DNA of 38,880 bases from Spirochaetota bacterium (GCA_026419015.1 JAOAAF010000014.1:1-38880); one strand, 5' to 3'; positions 8,164-18,029 are shown, counted from the stretch's first letter. Program-made: numbers and translations. The notes: generated by a model from the letters alone, not told the origin.

Positions 8164-9528
8164 ATGGAAGCGATTCTTCGGGTAATGACATTTATTATTT
8201 TTTTTATGGTGGGCATTGGGGTTCTCGTGATGCTCCAACGATTCAGGATTCCTGCGCGCATTCGGAAAGCTGAGGAATTGTTTAATGAAAATGAGATACA
8301 ACAAGCAAGCGAAATAGTAAAATGGGTATTAGAGAAACAACGCGATTATGTACCCGCACGGTATTTGCGAGCGCGAATTTTCATTGCCCAAAAACAATAT
8401 GTTCTTGCAATTAATGAATTGAATTCCATCCTTCAAATCCCCGATTTTCCCCGTTATGTGAACGAAGTTGATATTCACTATGCTTTAGCAGATTTATATA
8501 ATCAAACGCAACAGTGGCAAAGAGAAGTTGATGAATATGAAAAAATACTCCAATTTAATCCCGATGACCTGCGTGCGAATTATAGAGTTGGCCATGCATA
8601 TTATCGGCAAAATAAATACGAAGAGGCGAAGCGCCACCTTGCGAAAGCGCTTGAAGGCGATCCAACGCTGACGGATTGCCTTTTGCCCCTGGGGGTGAGT
8701 TCGTTTTATTTGTCGCAATATGAAGATGCAGAGAATTATTTGTTAAAATCAATCGACAATAATCCAAACCTATTGGAAGCTCACTACTATTTAGCGCTCA
8801 TTTATAAGGCGAAAAAGGATTATGATGCTGCGCTTCGGATGTTTGAAAATGCCAAGCGCGACAATAAATTTTATGAAAAAAGCCTTCTTGGGATGGGTGA
8901 GATTTATTACGAAAATGCCATGTACGAAAAGGCAATTGAGCTATTAGAACAAGGCGTTGGAAAGCTTCGGTCGGATGATGAGATTGCGCTTAAGTATCGG
9001 TACATTTTAGCAGAATCTTTTGAGATGCTAAATAAGATTAACGAAGCAGTATATCATTGGGAGCAGATTGCAAAAAAAAATCCCGAGTACCGTGGGGTTC
9101 GGATGAAATTGGAAGAGTATTATCGCATTATGAATAACGAAAACATGAAAATGCTTTTTTTACAGTCGCTTGAGGAGTTGCAGCCGCTTATTGCCGAGAT
9201 TATCTCGGGTCTTAACTACAACATAATTTCCAAGCAGATCGTTTCGCGCGATGAATATTATTATAAGGCTTTTAACGTGAAGCGCATAAACGAGCCCCCA
9301 ATAATTATTTATTTTCATCGAACAACGAGAGAAATTACCGAAAATCAGGTTCTTGAGTTTTATAAAATCATCAATAAGGAAAAGTGTCGAAGTGGAATTT
9401 ATATTTCAACATCGAAATTCAGTTTAAAAGCGAAATCAGCTGCATCCACACGGATGATCGAGCTTTTGGATGCGAGTTATCTTTATAAGGCATTAGATCG
9501 AATACGGACAAAATTCCAGAAAAAGTAA
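8164..9528 (+). CDS. Membrane-anchored TPR protein with degenerate Mrr-like C-terminal domain
   Basis: This 454-residue protein begins with one hydrophobic helix (about residues 5-25). Eight or so TPR units follow (residues 35-320), with clear signatures such as ANYRVGHAYYRQNKYEEAKR and AHYYLALIYKAKKDYDAAL. The last 90 residues resemble the second half of the Mrr-type restriction endonuclease fold: IIIYFHRTT, then SGIYISTSKFSLKAKSAA, then MIELLDASYL. In active Mrr domains the strand before this carries a Q/E-x-K catalytic pair; here the equivalent reads Y-F-H, so nuclease activity is probably lost. The start at ATG 8164 is favoured over the TTG at 8101 but lacks a strong ribosome-binding site. 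A lipoprotein gene follows after 3 bases. The Mrr resemblance rests on pattern recognition and should be treated as a hypothesis. Confidence 0.8.
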   Translation: MEAILRVMTFIIFFMVGIGVLVMLQRFRIPARIRKAEELFNENEIQQASEIVKWVLEKQRDYVPARYLRARIFIAQKQYVLAINELNSILQIPDFPRYVNEVDIHYALADLYNQTQQWQREVDEYEKILQFNPDDLRANYRVGHAYYRQNKYEEAKRHLAKALEGDPTLTDCLLPLGVSSFYLSQYEDAENYLLKSIDNNPNLLEAHYYLALIYKAKKDYDAALRMFENAKRDNKFYEKSLLGMGEIYYENAMYEKAIELLEQGVGKLRSDDEIALKYRYILAESFEMLNKINEAVYHWEQIAKKNPEYRGVRMKLEEYYRIMNNENMKMLFLQSLEELQPLIAEIISGLNYNIISKQIVSRDEYYYKAFNVKRINEPPIIIYFHRTTREITENQVLEFYKIINKEKCRSGIYISTSKFSLKAKSAASTRMIELLDASYLYKALDRIRTKFQKK

Positions 9529-9531
9529 TTT

Positions 9532-10548
9532 ATGAAAAAAAATTCAATTTTGGTTGCAATGTTGATTATTGCAGCAATGTTTTTTGTCCAATGCCAACGA
9601 AAAGAAATTAAATTTGAAAGAGCGCTGGTGGAATATTGCAATAATCCCAATGAGAAAAACCGCGCGAATGCAATTCGACTGTTGGTGGTATATGGGCGTG
9701 TGGAGAGTTTTTCGCACGATGTCCAATTCGAATGCGGTATGGTATTCCGTGCCGAAAAAGATGCGATTCGATGTCTTTGGCCAAACACAGCAACAATCGA
9801 GAACGTGGCGGATAAAAAACTTTTGGCCGTGGATCATACGGCTGGTCGATTTGGATTTCTACATCGAAATGAAATAGCGATATTCAATCGAAATGGCGAT
9901 GAGATTCTCGCGGAAACTCTTTTTGGGGAAGGTGATGTTGTGGGAATGCATTTCATTGGTGAAAACCTTTATCTTTTACGTGCAAATAAATTGCTTATGC
10001 GCACAAACAAGGGCGAAATGCGCGAAGCGATCAGCGAGCCCGTTTTCGATTTTATTCCTTCTGCGCAAAAACACAGAACGGCAATACAGGCTGTTGGAAA
10101 TGTGATTGCAATAAACTGTGGTACCCCGGGTGCATATCGCCTTACAGTTGTTGATGTGGGACATAAGAAAATTGTTATTAAGGGGCTTGAAAATGCTTCG
10201 TTTCGTTTTGGCATGTGGCGTACTGCGATTGCATATATAGCCGGCGCATCTGGCAATTGGTCGCTTTGTGCGATGAACGTATCGAATAAAAGAGCGAAAA
10301 CAATACAACAGTTTACTGCGGTGGAGGACGTTGCATTTACCGATGAGTTTGCAGTGGTGAGGGAAAAAGGCACAATGTATATGTACAATATTGAATTGGA
10401 AAAACGATGCGCGATGCCCGCAGAATATGATGTTGTCGGTGCGGGTGTAGGATATATATTGCTGCAAGACAATTCTGCATTCCATCTGGTCGATGCGAAG
10501 AATCTTTTTGCGGGGCTACAGAAAATTGAGGAGTGCAATCGTAAATGA
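9532..10548 (+). CDS. Predicted lipoprotein of unknown function, possibly beta-propeller-like
   Basis: This is a 338-residue predicted lipoprotein. The N-terminus MKKN plus a hydrophobic run ends in FFVQC, giving cleavage before Cys 21; the lipobox is relaxed, with Gln at -1. The rest has repeated short strand-like segments with patterns such as IAIFNRNGDEIL, LYLLRANKLLMRT and FAVVREKGTMYMYNI. These resemble blades of a beta-propeller, but I recognise no named family. It begins 3 bases after the TPR/Mrr-like gene and is probably co-transcribed with it, so the two may form one envelope-associated complex (inference). A long antisense frame overlaps it and was rejected as a shadow. Confidence 0.75.
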   Translation: MKKNSILVAMLIIAAMFFVQCQRKEIKFERALVEYCNNPNEKNRANAIRLLVVYGRVESFSHDVQFECGMVFRAEKDAIRCLWPNTATIENVADKKLLAVDHTAGRFGFLHRNEIAIFNRNGDEILAETLFGEGDVVGMHFIGENLYLLRANKLLMRTNKGEMREAISEPVFDFIPSAQKHRTAIQAVGNVIAINCGTPGAYRLTVVDVGHKKIVIKGLENASFRFGMWRTAIAYIAGASGNWSLCAMNVSNKRAKTIQQFTAVEDVAFTDEFAVVREKGTMYMYNIELEKRCAMPAEYDVVGAGVGYILLQDNSAFHLVDAKNLFAGLQKIEECNRK

Positions 10549-10729
10549 TTGATGTACGTGAAATTTGAAGAAATAATTCGAAAAAATTTAATATGAGCTT
10601 GACTTTTATCGATAATCATATCATACATGCTCGATTTTTTGACATGCTACTGAACATATGTGAAGCGAGCGAAGAGAAAATATCGTTTGATTCACGGAAA
10701 CTTATTATAATTAAGGAATATGTAGTAAA

Positions 10730-12139
10730 ATGGCTGAACTGAAGCGACAATTGGGTTTACCAACCGCTGTGCTTGTGGTCGTTGCAAGCATGATTGGAAC
10801 GGGTATATTTATCACAACCGGCGAAGTGCTTGGAATGACGCATAATGCGTTACTCCTATTAGTTTTATGGGGTGTTGCGCTTGTGGTTGCGCTTACAGGA
10901 TCTTTATGTTATGCGGAACTTGCAACCATGTGGCCACATGTGGGTGGAGAATACGTGTACTTAAAAAAAACATTTGGCATGTTGCCAGCATTCCTTTCGG
11001 GATGGATTTCGCTTATCATCGGATTTACTGCCTGCGTCGCAGTGACTTCTATTACGATAGTTGAGTACGTTCGACAATTTTTTTTAAGTTATCTTGGTGC
11101 GCATTCTCAAGTAGCAATGTTTTTGGCAAATTCTTGGAATCATAAACTTGCCAGTTCGCTATTGATTGTTTTTTTTGGTGGAATCCATATCATTGGTGTG
11201 AGATTCGGAAGTGCAGTTCAAAATGTACTTACTGTCTTAAAGGTGTTAATTATTTTAGGACTTCTGGTATTTGGGGCGAGTGTAGCTGATTGGAGCAAGT
11301 TGGATCGCCTTTCTGCAAGCTATTCGGGAGCTAGCAATCAACCAATGGCGGGTATTCCAACGATGGGACTTTCGCTTCTCATCATCATGTTTTCCTATAC
11401 GGGATGGAATGGCGCATCGTACCTTTCTGGAGAAATAAAAAATCCTGAAAAAAATCTCCCGCGGGCGCTATTGTGGGGTACCGTAATTACTTCGGTGTTA
11501 TATCTTTTGGTTAATGTGGTGTTTTTAATCTCAGCTCCAGGCGAAGCGTTGATGAATCAAAAGGCGGTGGGTGCAGTTGCCGTGCGCCATCTTTTTGGCC
11601 CATACATTTCAAACTTTTTTACATTAGCCATTGCCCTTATGCTCCTTTCTTCTATTTCCGTTGAAATAATGGTTGGACCAAGAGTGTACTACGCCATGGC
11701 AAAGGATCACATGCTATTTGGATTTCTTGGTACGGTAAGCGAACGTTTTCAAACTCCTGCATATGCGATATTTTTACAGATTGTGCTTTCTGTGTTTTAC
11801 GTATTGGTAGGCAATTCGACAATTTTAATGGAGTATATGGGATTTGCGCTTGGGATTTTTCCAATTCTTACAGTCATTGGACTTATATATCTTCGCTACA
11901 AAAGGCCTGATATCCCTCGGCCATTTAAAGTTCCTTTCTTTCCGTTAATCCCCTTGATTTTTGTAATCCTTTCGGTGTTCATGCTCATTGCTGGATTTAT
12001 GGCATGGACGAACACGGCGCGTTTCGCATTGCTCGCAGTGTTTGGGGGGATTCCCATTTATTATGTCTGGAAATGGTATTCTGCACGGAAGTATTCACCT
12101 TTCATTGTCAGCGACGTTGGAGTTCGTGAACTGGAATAA
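10730..12139 (+). CDS. APC-family amino-acid permease
   Basis: This is a 469-residue polytopic inner-membrane transporter of the amino acid-polyamine-organocation superfamily. It has the substrate-site signature ASMIGTGIF in the first helix, the first-loop GSLCYAELATMWPHVGGEYVY region, and FSYTGWNGASYLSGEIKNPEKNLPRAL around helix 6. About 12 hydrophobic helices span the protein. The substrate cannot be predicted from sequence alone. ATG 10730 is preceded by AAGGA at a long 12-base spacing. Upstream there is a TATAAT at 10706-10711 without a well-spaced -35, so the promoter is uncertain. It appears to be a single-gene unit, separated by 181 bases from the lipoprotein gene and by 141 bases from aspS. 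Confidence 0.9.
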   Translation: MAELKRQLGLPTAVLVVVASMIGTGIFITTGEVLGMTHNALLLLVLWGVALVVALTGSLCYAELATMWPHVGGEYVYLKKTFGMLPAFLSGWISLIIGFTACVAVTSITIVEYVRQFFLSYLGAHSQVAMFLANSWNHKLASSLLIVFFGGIHIIGVRFGSAVQNVLTVLKVLIILGLLVFGASVADWSKLDRLSASYSGASNQPMAGIPTMGLSLLIIMFSYTGWNGASYLSGEIKNPEKNLPRALLWGTVITSVLYLLVNVVFLISAPGEALMNQKAVGAVAVRHLFGPYISNFFTLAIALMLLSSISVEIMVGPRVYYAMAKDHMLFGFLGTVSERFQTPAYAIFLQIVLSVFYVLVGNSTILMEYMGFALGIFPILTVIGLIYLRYKRPDIPRPFKVPFFPLIPLIFVILSVFMLIAGFMAWTNTARFALLAVFGGIPIYYVWKWYSARKYSPFIVSDVGVRELE

Positions 12140-12161
12140 ACGAACATGCAATGCCATCATA

Positions 12162-12190
12162 TTGAATAATCCAGTTTTTTCAGTTAATAT
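12162..12190 (+). promoter_or_regulatory. Possible promoter for aspS
   Basis: TTGAAT (12162-12167) and TAATAT (12185-12190) are separated by 17 bases, each matching four of six consensus positions. This would give a leader of roughly 85 bases before ATG 12281. In AT-rich DNA such pairs arise by chance, so this is tentative. Confidence 0.35.
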
Positions 12191-12280
12191 TTTACATTGG
12201 TTTAACCACAGAGATGCGGAAAGTAGTTTACTTTGCATAAGGCAGATTTTGTTGTGGTAAAAATGGATGTGGGAGGTCAT

Positions 12281-14071
12281 ATGTTTAAGGATAGAAGCTA
12301 TTGCGGTGAAGTTGGGAAAAACGATGTAGGCAAATATTTGACATTTTTTGGATGGGTTGCTCGAAAACGCGATCTCGGGGGAATTATTTTTATTGAACTT
12401 CGCGACGTAACGGGCTATGTTCAGTTAGTAGTAGATAGCTCGAAAAGCGAAGCTCATATTATCGACACAGCAAATCAACTCCGAAATGAGTATTGCATTA
12501 TGGCAAAGGGGGAGGTGCGTTTGAGATCACCCGAGACCATTAACCCTTCCATCTCAACAGGTGAAATAGAGATTTTTGTGACGAATTTAGAAATACTGAG
12601 TGTTTCCGAAGTGCCACCTTTTCAGATCAGCACCGCGGCGAATCTTTCTGAAGAAGTACGCCTGAAATATCGATATTTGGATCTTCGGCGTTCAGAAATG
12701 CAAGAAGCGATCATTATACGACATCGGGTGTGTCAAGCAGTTCGCAATTACCTTTCGGGAAAGCGATTTATTGAAATCGAAACTCCAATGCTTAACAAAT
12801 CCACCCCTGAAGGGGCGCGCGATTTTTTAGTCCCAAGCCGTATCAACAAAGGAATGTTTTATGCGTTGCCCCAATCCCCTCAGCTTTTTAAGCAAATACT
12901 CATGGTTTCAGGATTTGACAGATATTTTCAAATTGTGAAATGTTTTCGTGACGAGGATTTGCGCAACGATCGACAACCCGAGTTTACACAAGTCGATCTT
13001 GAAATGTCATTTGTTGATCCACCTATGGTGATGGAAGTCATTGAAGGATTGCTTGCCGAGATCGTAAAGGTTGTTCTCAACAAGGAAATTGAAGTACCCT
13101 TCCAACGAATTACGTATGACGAAGCGATGGATCGATTTGGGAAAGATGCTCCCGATTTGCGATTTGGTCTTGAGCTCGTTGAGGTGAGCGATATTTTTAA
13201 ATCATCGAAGTTCGAAGCGTTTGCCACAATTATTCGAAGTGGTGGAAAAGTAAAAACAGTGGTAGTTCCACAAGGCGCTCGCGTTTCCAGAAAAATGATC
13301 GATGATTACAGCGAGTTTGTGAAAATATATAAAGCGAAGGGGTTATATTGGGCGCGTTATAAATCTGGCAGTTTTGATGGTGGGATTTCAAAATATTTAT
13401 CTGAATCAGAACAAAAAGAGCTTGAGAAAAGAACAAAGCCCACAGAGGATTCACTTTTGTTTTTTGTTGCCGATTTTCCTCACATTGTCAACGATGCATT
13501 GGGCAATCTGCGGCTACGCCTTGGAAAGGAATTGAATTTGTGTGACGATAATACGCTTAAATTTGTGTGGGTTACAGATTTTCCACTTTTGGAGTACCAT
13601 GAAGAGGATAAACGATTTTATGCAAAACATCATCCGTTTACTGCACCGAAAAGAGAGCACTATAACATGCTTGACACCATAAGCCCAGAAAATGTAGACG
13701 AACTTAAAGCGCAAGCATATGATGTTGTTCTCAATGGTGTTGAAATAGGAGGGGGCTCTATTCGAATTTTTGATCCGCAACTTCAGAAAAAAATGTTTGC
13801 ATTGTTGAGCATTAGCGAGGAAGAGGCAAAAGTAAAATTTTCGTTTTTGCTCGATGCATTCAAATATGGACCACCACCGCATGGTGGGATTGCCCTTGGG
13901 TTGGATAGAATTCTAATGATTTTGCTTAAACGCACTTCGATCCGAGACGTGATTGCCTTTCCCAAAACTCAAAAAGGGCAATGCCTAATGAGCGAAGCGC
14001 CATCCTACGTTTCCCCTGAACAACTTGAAGAATTGGCAATTAGAATAATTGACAATGAAAGAATTGTATGA
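12281..14071 (+). CDS. aspS: Aspartyl-tRNA synthetase
   Basis: This is a 596-residue class II aminoacyl-tRNA synthetase of the bacterial AspRS type, charging tRNA-Asp with aspartate. In order it has an N-terminal OB-fold anticodon-binding domain (GWVARKRDLGGIIFIELRDVTG), class II motif 1 around YRYLDLRR and FIEIETPML, and motif 2 (IVKCFRDEDLRNDRQPEFTQ). The bacterial GAD insertion region covers roughly residues 280-415. Then come GVEIGGGSIRI and motif 3 (GLDRILM), ending with FPKTQKGQCLMSEAPS. ATG 12281 was chosen because GGGAGG at 12271-12276 precedes it and MFKDRSYCGEV matches the family N-terminus; ATG 12263 and TTG 12233 are longer alternatives. Whether it also charges tRNA-Asn cannot be told from the sequence by eye. 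Confidence 0.97.
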   Translation: MFKDRSYCGEVGKNDVGKYLTFFGWVARKRDLGGIIFIELRDVTGYVQLVVDSSKSEAHIIDTANQLRNEYCIMAKGEVRLRSPETINPSISTGEIEIFVTNLEILSVSEVPPFQISTAANLSEEVRLKYRYLDLRRSEMQEAIIIRHRVCQAVRNYLSGKRFIEIETPMLNKSTPEGARDFLVPSRINKGMFYALPQSPQLFKQILMVSGFDRYFQIVKCFRDEDLRNDRQPEFTQVDLEMSFVDPPMVMEVIEGLLAEIVKVVLNKEIEVPFQRITYDEAMDRFGKDAPDLRFGLELVEVSDIFKSSKFEAFATIIRSGGKVKTVVVPQGARVSRKMIDDYSEFVKIYKAKGLYWARYKSGSFDGGISKYLSESEQKELEKRTKPTEDSLLFFVADFPHIVNDALGNLRLRLGKELNLCDDNTLKFVWVTDFPLLEYHEEDKRFYAKHHPFTAPKREHYNMLDTISPENVDELKAQAYDVVLNGVEIGGGSIRIFDPQLQKKMFALLSISEEEAKVKFSFLLDAFKYGPPPHGGIALGLDRILMILLKRTSIRDVIAFPKTQKGQCLMSEAPSYVSPEQLEELAIRIIDNERIV

Positions 14072-14225
14072 TATATTAACACTTAGTTATATAAATTTCG
14101 ATGCGCAAAAGGCAGAAGGGAAAATTTAAAAAACGTATGTTGCAAAGGAAGGAGTGCATCAATAACAATTTTTGTTTATGTGACAGAATTAAATTTTGTA
14201 GATTGTCAGAAAAATTTTAAGGAGT

Positions 14226-15197
14226 ATGAAGGCAAGTAGTTGTTTTGAAATCGATGATGCATCGCTTTATCGGCGAGTCTGCGGTTATATGGATCGCAAT
14301 TTGAAAACGATTGAATCGGAAATGGAAGTGCGAATTATCCCACGGGGCAACACGCTTATTGTGAGCGGTTCCTCCAAGGCATCGGGCGCTGCAATTCGCC
14401 TTCTCCATGTTATAAGCGACTACCTTCATGAAAATGGCACAAAAAAGGAACTCGATGATTTCGATGTTCGATATTTAGCTCGATCGTTCGCCAGGGGGAA
14501 GGAAATAAAAGCCTCCGATATAAATCGATTTAAGATTGTCATATCTGAAACGGGGCGTGTTGTCGTACCGCGGACAACCAATCAGGCAGATTATATTTCG
14601 CTCATTCATGAGTACCCGATAACCTTTGCAATTGGCCCAGCTGGAACTGGAAAAACGTACTTGGCTGTTGCTGTTGGCTTGCATATGCTCTTTAGAGGAA
14701 AGGTAGAGCGAATTGTGCTTTCGCGACCTGCCGTAGAGGCAGGTGAAAATCTTGGTTTTTTACCGGGAGATCTTATTCAAAAAATAAATCCATATCTTCG
14801 GCCATTGTACGATGCGCTATTCGATTTGTTGAGTTTTGAACGCGTATCGTCCCTTATTGAAAAAGGAATAATAGAAATTGCGCCATTGGCATACATGCGC
14901 GGTCGTACGCTCAATCGAGCATATATTATTTTGGATGAAGCGCAAAATACCACAACGTCGCAAATGAAGATGTTTTTAACAAGGCTTGGAAATGATGCAA
15001 AGATTGTGATTTCAGGCGATGTAACTCAAATAGATTTGGATAAAACATCAAAATCAGGACTTCTACAGGCGCTCGAGGTGTTGCGCGATGTGAAAGAGAT
15101 CGCATTTATGGAGTTTACCACCGAAGATATATGCAGACACCCTGTGGTTGAGAAAATTGTTGCCGCATATAATAAATACGAAGCCAAGTGCGAGTAA
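14226..15197 (+). CDS. phoH: PhoH-like ATPase
   Basis: This is a 323-residue PhoH/YbeZ-type P-loop ATPase. The N-terminal 90 residues form the small KH-like region of the family. The ATPase domain follows with Walker A GPAGTGKT, the SRPAVEAGENLGFLPGD segment, Walker B YIILDEAQN and the sensor SGDVTQIDL. Relatives interact with the RNase YbeY and are implicated in rRNA maturation and RNA metabolism. It heads the conserved cluster phoH-pgpH-ybeY, with pgpH starting 6 bases after its stop. One oddity: AAGGAG (14219-14224) ends only one base before ATG 14226, unusually close, and no alternative in-frame start keeps the N-terminal domain. Confidence 0.95.
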   Translation: MKASSCFEIDDASLYRRVCGYMDRNLKTIESEMEVRIIPRGNTLIVSGSSKASGAAIRLLHVISDYLHENGTKKELDDFDVRYLARSFARGKEIKASDINRFKIVISETGRVVVPRTTNQADYISLIHEYPITFAIGPAGTGKTYLAVAVGLHMLFRGKVERIVLSRPAVEAGENLGFLPGDLIQKINPYLRPLYDALFDLLSFERVSSLIEKGIIEIAPLAYMRGRTLNRAYIILDEAQNTTTSQMKMFLTRLGNDAKIVISGDVTQIDLDKTSKSGLLQALEVLRDVKEIAFMEFTTEDICRHPVVEKIVAAYNKYEAKCE

Positions 15198-15203
15198 TTG
15201 ATA

Positions 15204-17477
15204 ATGGCAAGAAAAATAAAAAATTATATGCGGCGAGCTTCACTTGTGTTTAAGAAACCGCATGTAAGACCCGCCATAGTTTTTGCGCTATGCCTTATTG
15301 TTGTTTCCACCATATTGCTTTCAATTAGCGTGCGTGGAAAAATATATCGATATAATATTGGTGACATTGCCAGCGAAGATATTGTAGTACCTCACGACAT
15401 TCGATATAGGTTGGAAACGGAAACACGAAGGAATATGGAACGCGCAGCAGAGCGCACCCCGCTTGTATTCGATAGAGATCAAGCGGTATTGGTTAGACGA
15501 CTTGAAATGGTAGATGTTCTTTTTAGGCAAGTTATACAGGTTCTTGAAGAAAATCCACCGATCGGCACCGAGGATAGGACATTCCAGCTGATTGCGTTAA
15601 AATCAAAGCTTCCCAAAAACATCCCTTTTAGCGATGTGGTTTTGCTCGGAATTTTGAAGGATAAAAATCCTCCTCGGTTAAAAAACATAATCAACAAGCT
15701 GATGGTACAAATATACGATCGCGGTGTGTTGAAAGAGCCTTATAATAATCCTTTAAATGTAAAAAATAATTTGGTTTCGATCCGCACAGTAATTAGTTCG
15801 GGGGAAATAAACGAGCGGCTCACAAATCTCGATGAACTTGTCACACTAAAGGAAGTGCAGAAAGAAGTTCCTAAAAGGGCATATGCCGTTGCACCCTTTT
15901 TAGGCGCTGAGCAGCTTTTTGCAGTAAAAGAGATCGTTGAGAAGACCTTGGCGCCAAATTTGGTTTTCAATGCGGAAGAGACACTGAAACGAATCGATGA
16001 TGCGATGAAATCGGTAAAACCAGTGGTGGCAACGTTAAAAAAGGGACATACTGTTATCCAGGCGGGAGAGACTATCACTGCAGATATGTATGATACCATT
16101 CAGATAATCAATCGCAGTTCGCAATTGCGCGCGGTTTCTTTTACGATTGGAATCTTTTTGTTGCAGTTTTTTTTCGCGTTAATTTTTTCCTTTTTTTTAT
16201 TACGGTATTATTTCAAATATTTTACAGTGGCAGGTTCACCAACCATTGCCTTTACGCTTATGGTTGGATTTTTTGTTTTTACTTTTCTAATTGTCAAATT
16301 CGCAAATATTCCTCGAGATCCTACTATATTGGTAATGCTTTTGCCTACGGCATTTGTCGCGATGATGATTTCTTTGTTAAATAATATATACGTGGCAGTG
16401 CTTTCTTCGCTTTATATGATTTTTTTTGTGTATTTTATAGCGGGTGAATCCTCATCAGCGCTTTTGTTGTCGTTTTCTTCTTCGATGCTTGGGTGCTTTT
16501 TGATGCGCGATATTGAACAGCGCACATCGCTTTTGCGAGCGGGATTGATCATAGGGGTAATCAATGTGTGTATTGCGTGGCCACTGGGGTTGCTTGAAGG
16601 TGAACCGCTTGCGTCGAATATTATCTATGCCGGGTTGGCATTGGGAAATGGGATTGTGAATTCGATTCTTGTACTTGGAATACTCCCAATTTTTGAAACG
16701 GTATTTGGCGTAACTACTATCTTTAAACTTTTAGAACTTTCGGACCTCAATGCGAAGATATTCAAAGAGATGATAATAAAGGCACCAGGAACGTATAACC
16801 ATTCGTTAATGGTTGCGAATATGGCTGAGGCTGCATGCAAGGAAATTGGTGCAAATCACTTGCTGGCACGGGTTGGGGGATACTATCACGATATTGGAAA
16901 GATTGGCGATTCAGGGATGTACATTGAAAATAGAATAACAGATGGACGGGCGAAAACCTATGGACCAGTTGAATATGCGAAGCTCATTATCTCCCATGTG
17001 CAAAAGGGTGTCGAGATGGCAGAAAGGGAGGGATTGCCCGATTCGATTATTCGCTTTATTAAGGAACATCACGGAGAGAGCACAATGACCTATTTTTATC
17101 ATCAGGCTCTTGAGCAGGCTGATGCCTTTACCGCTGAAAAAATCCAAAAGGAAGATTTTAAATATCCTGGACCAAAACCTTCATCGCCTGAAGTCGCTGT
17201 GGTGATGCTTGCCGATGCAGTTGAAGCAGCTTCTCGTTCTTTACAAGATCCAACAGTGGAAAAGTTGCAGGGATTAGTAAATAAAATTATATATAATAAG
17301 CTTAATGAAGGAGAACTTGAAAACTCGAATCTCACGATGTCCGATTTTAAAAAAATTCAAAAGGCATTTTTAAGCATTTTGAAAGGGATTTATCATACTC
17401 GCATCGAGTATCCCACGAAAGGCGAAGTCGAAGAACTGGAGGATCGCGTATTGGGCAAAAATGGCGATGATTATTAA
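15204..17477 (+). CDS. pgpH: PgpH/YqfF-type HD phosphohydrolase with 7TM domain
   Basis: This 757-residue membrane protein has the 7TMR-HDED architecture of PgpH, a c-di-AMP phosphodiesterase in Firmicutes. After an N-terminal helix (about residues 25-48) comes an extracytoplasmic domain (50-310), then seven helices (310-500), then a cytoplasmic HD domain. Metal-site residues are intact: His in HSLMVANMAE, His-Asp in YYHDIGK, His in IISHV, the pair in EHHGES, and Asp in LADAVEAASR. The NPHD-like loop of Firmicute proteins is replaced by AKTYGP. The start is ATG 15204 rather than the TTG at 15198. It overlaps ybeY by 17 bases. Activity on c-di-AMP is inferred from the family; a cyclase gene is not in this window. 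Confidence 0.92.
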   Translation: MARKIKNYMRRASLVFKKPHVRPAIVFALCLIVVSTILLSISVRGKIYRYNIGDIASEDIVVPHDIRYRLETETRRNMERAAERTPLVFDRDQAVLVRRLEMVDVLFRQVIQVLEENPPIGTEDRTFQLIALKSKLPKNIPFSDVVLLGILKDKNPPRLKNIINKLMVQIYDRGVLKEPYNNPLNVKNNLVSIRTVISSGEINERLTNLDELVTLKEVQKEVPKRAYAVAPFLGAEQLFAVKEIVEKTLAPNLVFNAEETLKRIDDAMKSVKPVVATLKKGHTVIQAGETITADMYDTIQIINRSSQLRAVSFTIGIFLLQFFFALIFSFFLLRYYFKYFTVAGSPTIAFTLMVGFFVFTFLIVKFANIPRDPTILVMLLPTAFVAMMISLLNNIYVAVLSSLYMIFFVYFIAGESSSALLLSFSSSMLGCFLMRDIEQRTSLLRAGLIIGVINVCIAWPLGLLEGEPLASNIIYAGLALGNGIVNSILVLGILPIFETVFGVTTIFKLLELSDLNAKIFKEMIIKAPGTYNHSLMVANMAEAACKEIGANHLLARVGGYYHDIGKIGDSGMYIENRITDGRAKTYGPVEYAKLIISHVQKGVEMAEREGLPDSIIRFIKEHHGESTMTYFYHQALEQADAFTAEKIQKEDFKYPGPKPSSPEVAVVMLADAVEAASRSLQDPTVEKLQGLVNKIIYNKLNEGELENSNLTMSDFKKIQKAFLSILKGIYHTRIEYPTKGEVEELEDRVLGKNGDDY

Positions 17478-17922
17478 TATTTGCAGGGAAGGTGAAATAC
17501 GATTTCCATACAAAGGCATTAAAAAAAAGGATATTCAGCGCGATGTGAAAAAAATTTTACACTTGTTACATTTGACGACGTGTAGTGTGGCGATTGTATT
17601 TACCGATAACAAAACTATTCAGAAAATAAATAAACGCTTTCGAAGAAAAAATAAACCTACCGATGTGATTTCATTTGCCGAACAGGATGCCCCTTTTCCG
17701 CAACATGGCAGGATTCGCTATTTAGGCGATGTGTTCATTTCGCTTGAGCAAGCTTGGCAACAATATCCGACATATTCTCCATCGTTTTATGATGAGGTGC
17801 GTCGGCTTCTGGTGCATGGGATATTGCACCTGCTGGGATACGATCATGAGATCTCAGCAGATGAGGAAAAACGGATGCGCAAAAAGGAAGATGAGTTATT
17901 AAAAAAAATGGTTGACGAATGA
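17461..17922 (+). CDS. ybeY: Endoribonuclease YbeY (rRNA maturation factor)
   Basis: YbeY is a zinc-dependent RNase involved in 16S rRNA 3'-end maturation and ribosome quality control. The 153-residue product has the signature HGILHLLGYDHE with its three zinc-binding histidines. It also has the upstream TDVISFA and LGDVFIS strands. Two ATGs, 17461 and 17467, could serve as the start, both inside the end of pgpH. The only strong purine run (GGAGG at 17438-17442) is too far for either, so coupling to pgpH translation is likely. Its position after phoH and pgpH is the common arrangement and supports a joint role in RNA processing. No intrinsic terminator is obvious after it. Confidence 0.95.
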   Translation: MAMIINICREGEIRFPYKGIKKKDIQRDVKKILHLLHLTTCSVAIVFTDNKTIQKINKRFRRKNKPTDVISFAEQDAPFPQHGRIRYLGDVFISLEQAWQQYPTYSPSFYDEVRRLLVHGILHLLGYDHEISADEEKRMRKKEDELLKKMVDE

Positions 17923-18029
17923 CCATTGTAGTGTAAGATGAACCGCAATGAGAATACAATATTAACAAAGGGAGTGAAAAAACTTCATTTCAGAGGCACC
18001 AATGCGGGGGTAATTTATAACACACTAAA

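Noticed and set aside
9969-10628. A 219-codon open frame on the minus strand over the lipoprotein gene
   Set aside because: It has no ribosome-binding site or recognisable domain, and the plus-strand frame carries a clear lipoprotein signal and continues the operon.
10687-10711. TTGATT and TATAAT as the permease promoter
   Set aside because: The spacing is only 13 bases, too short for a standard promoter; only the -10 may be real.
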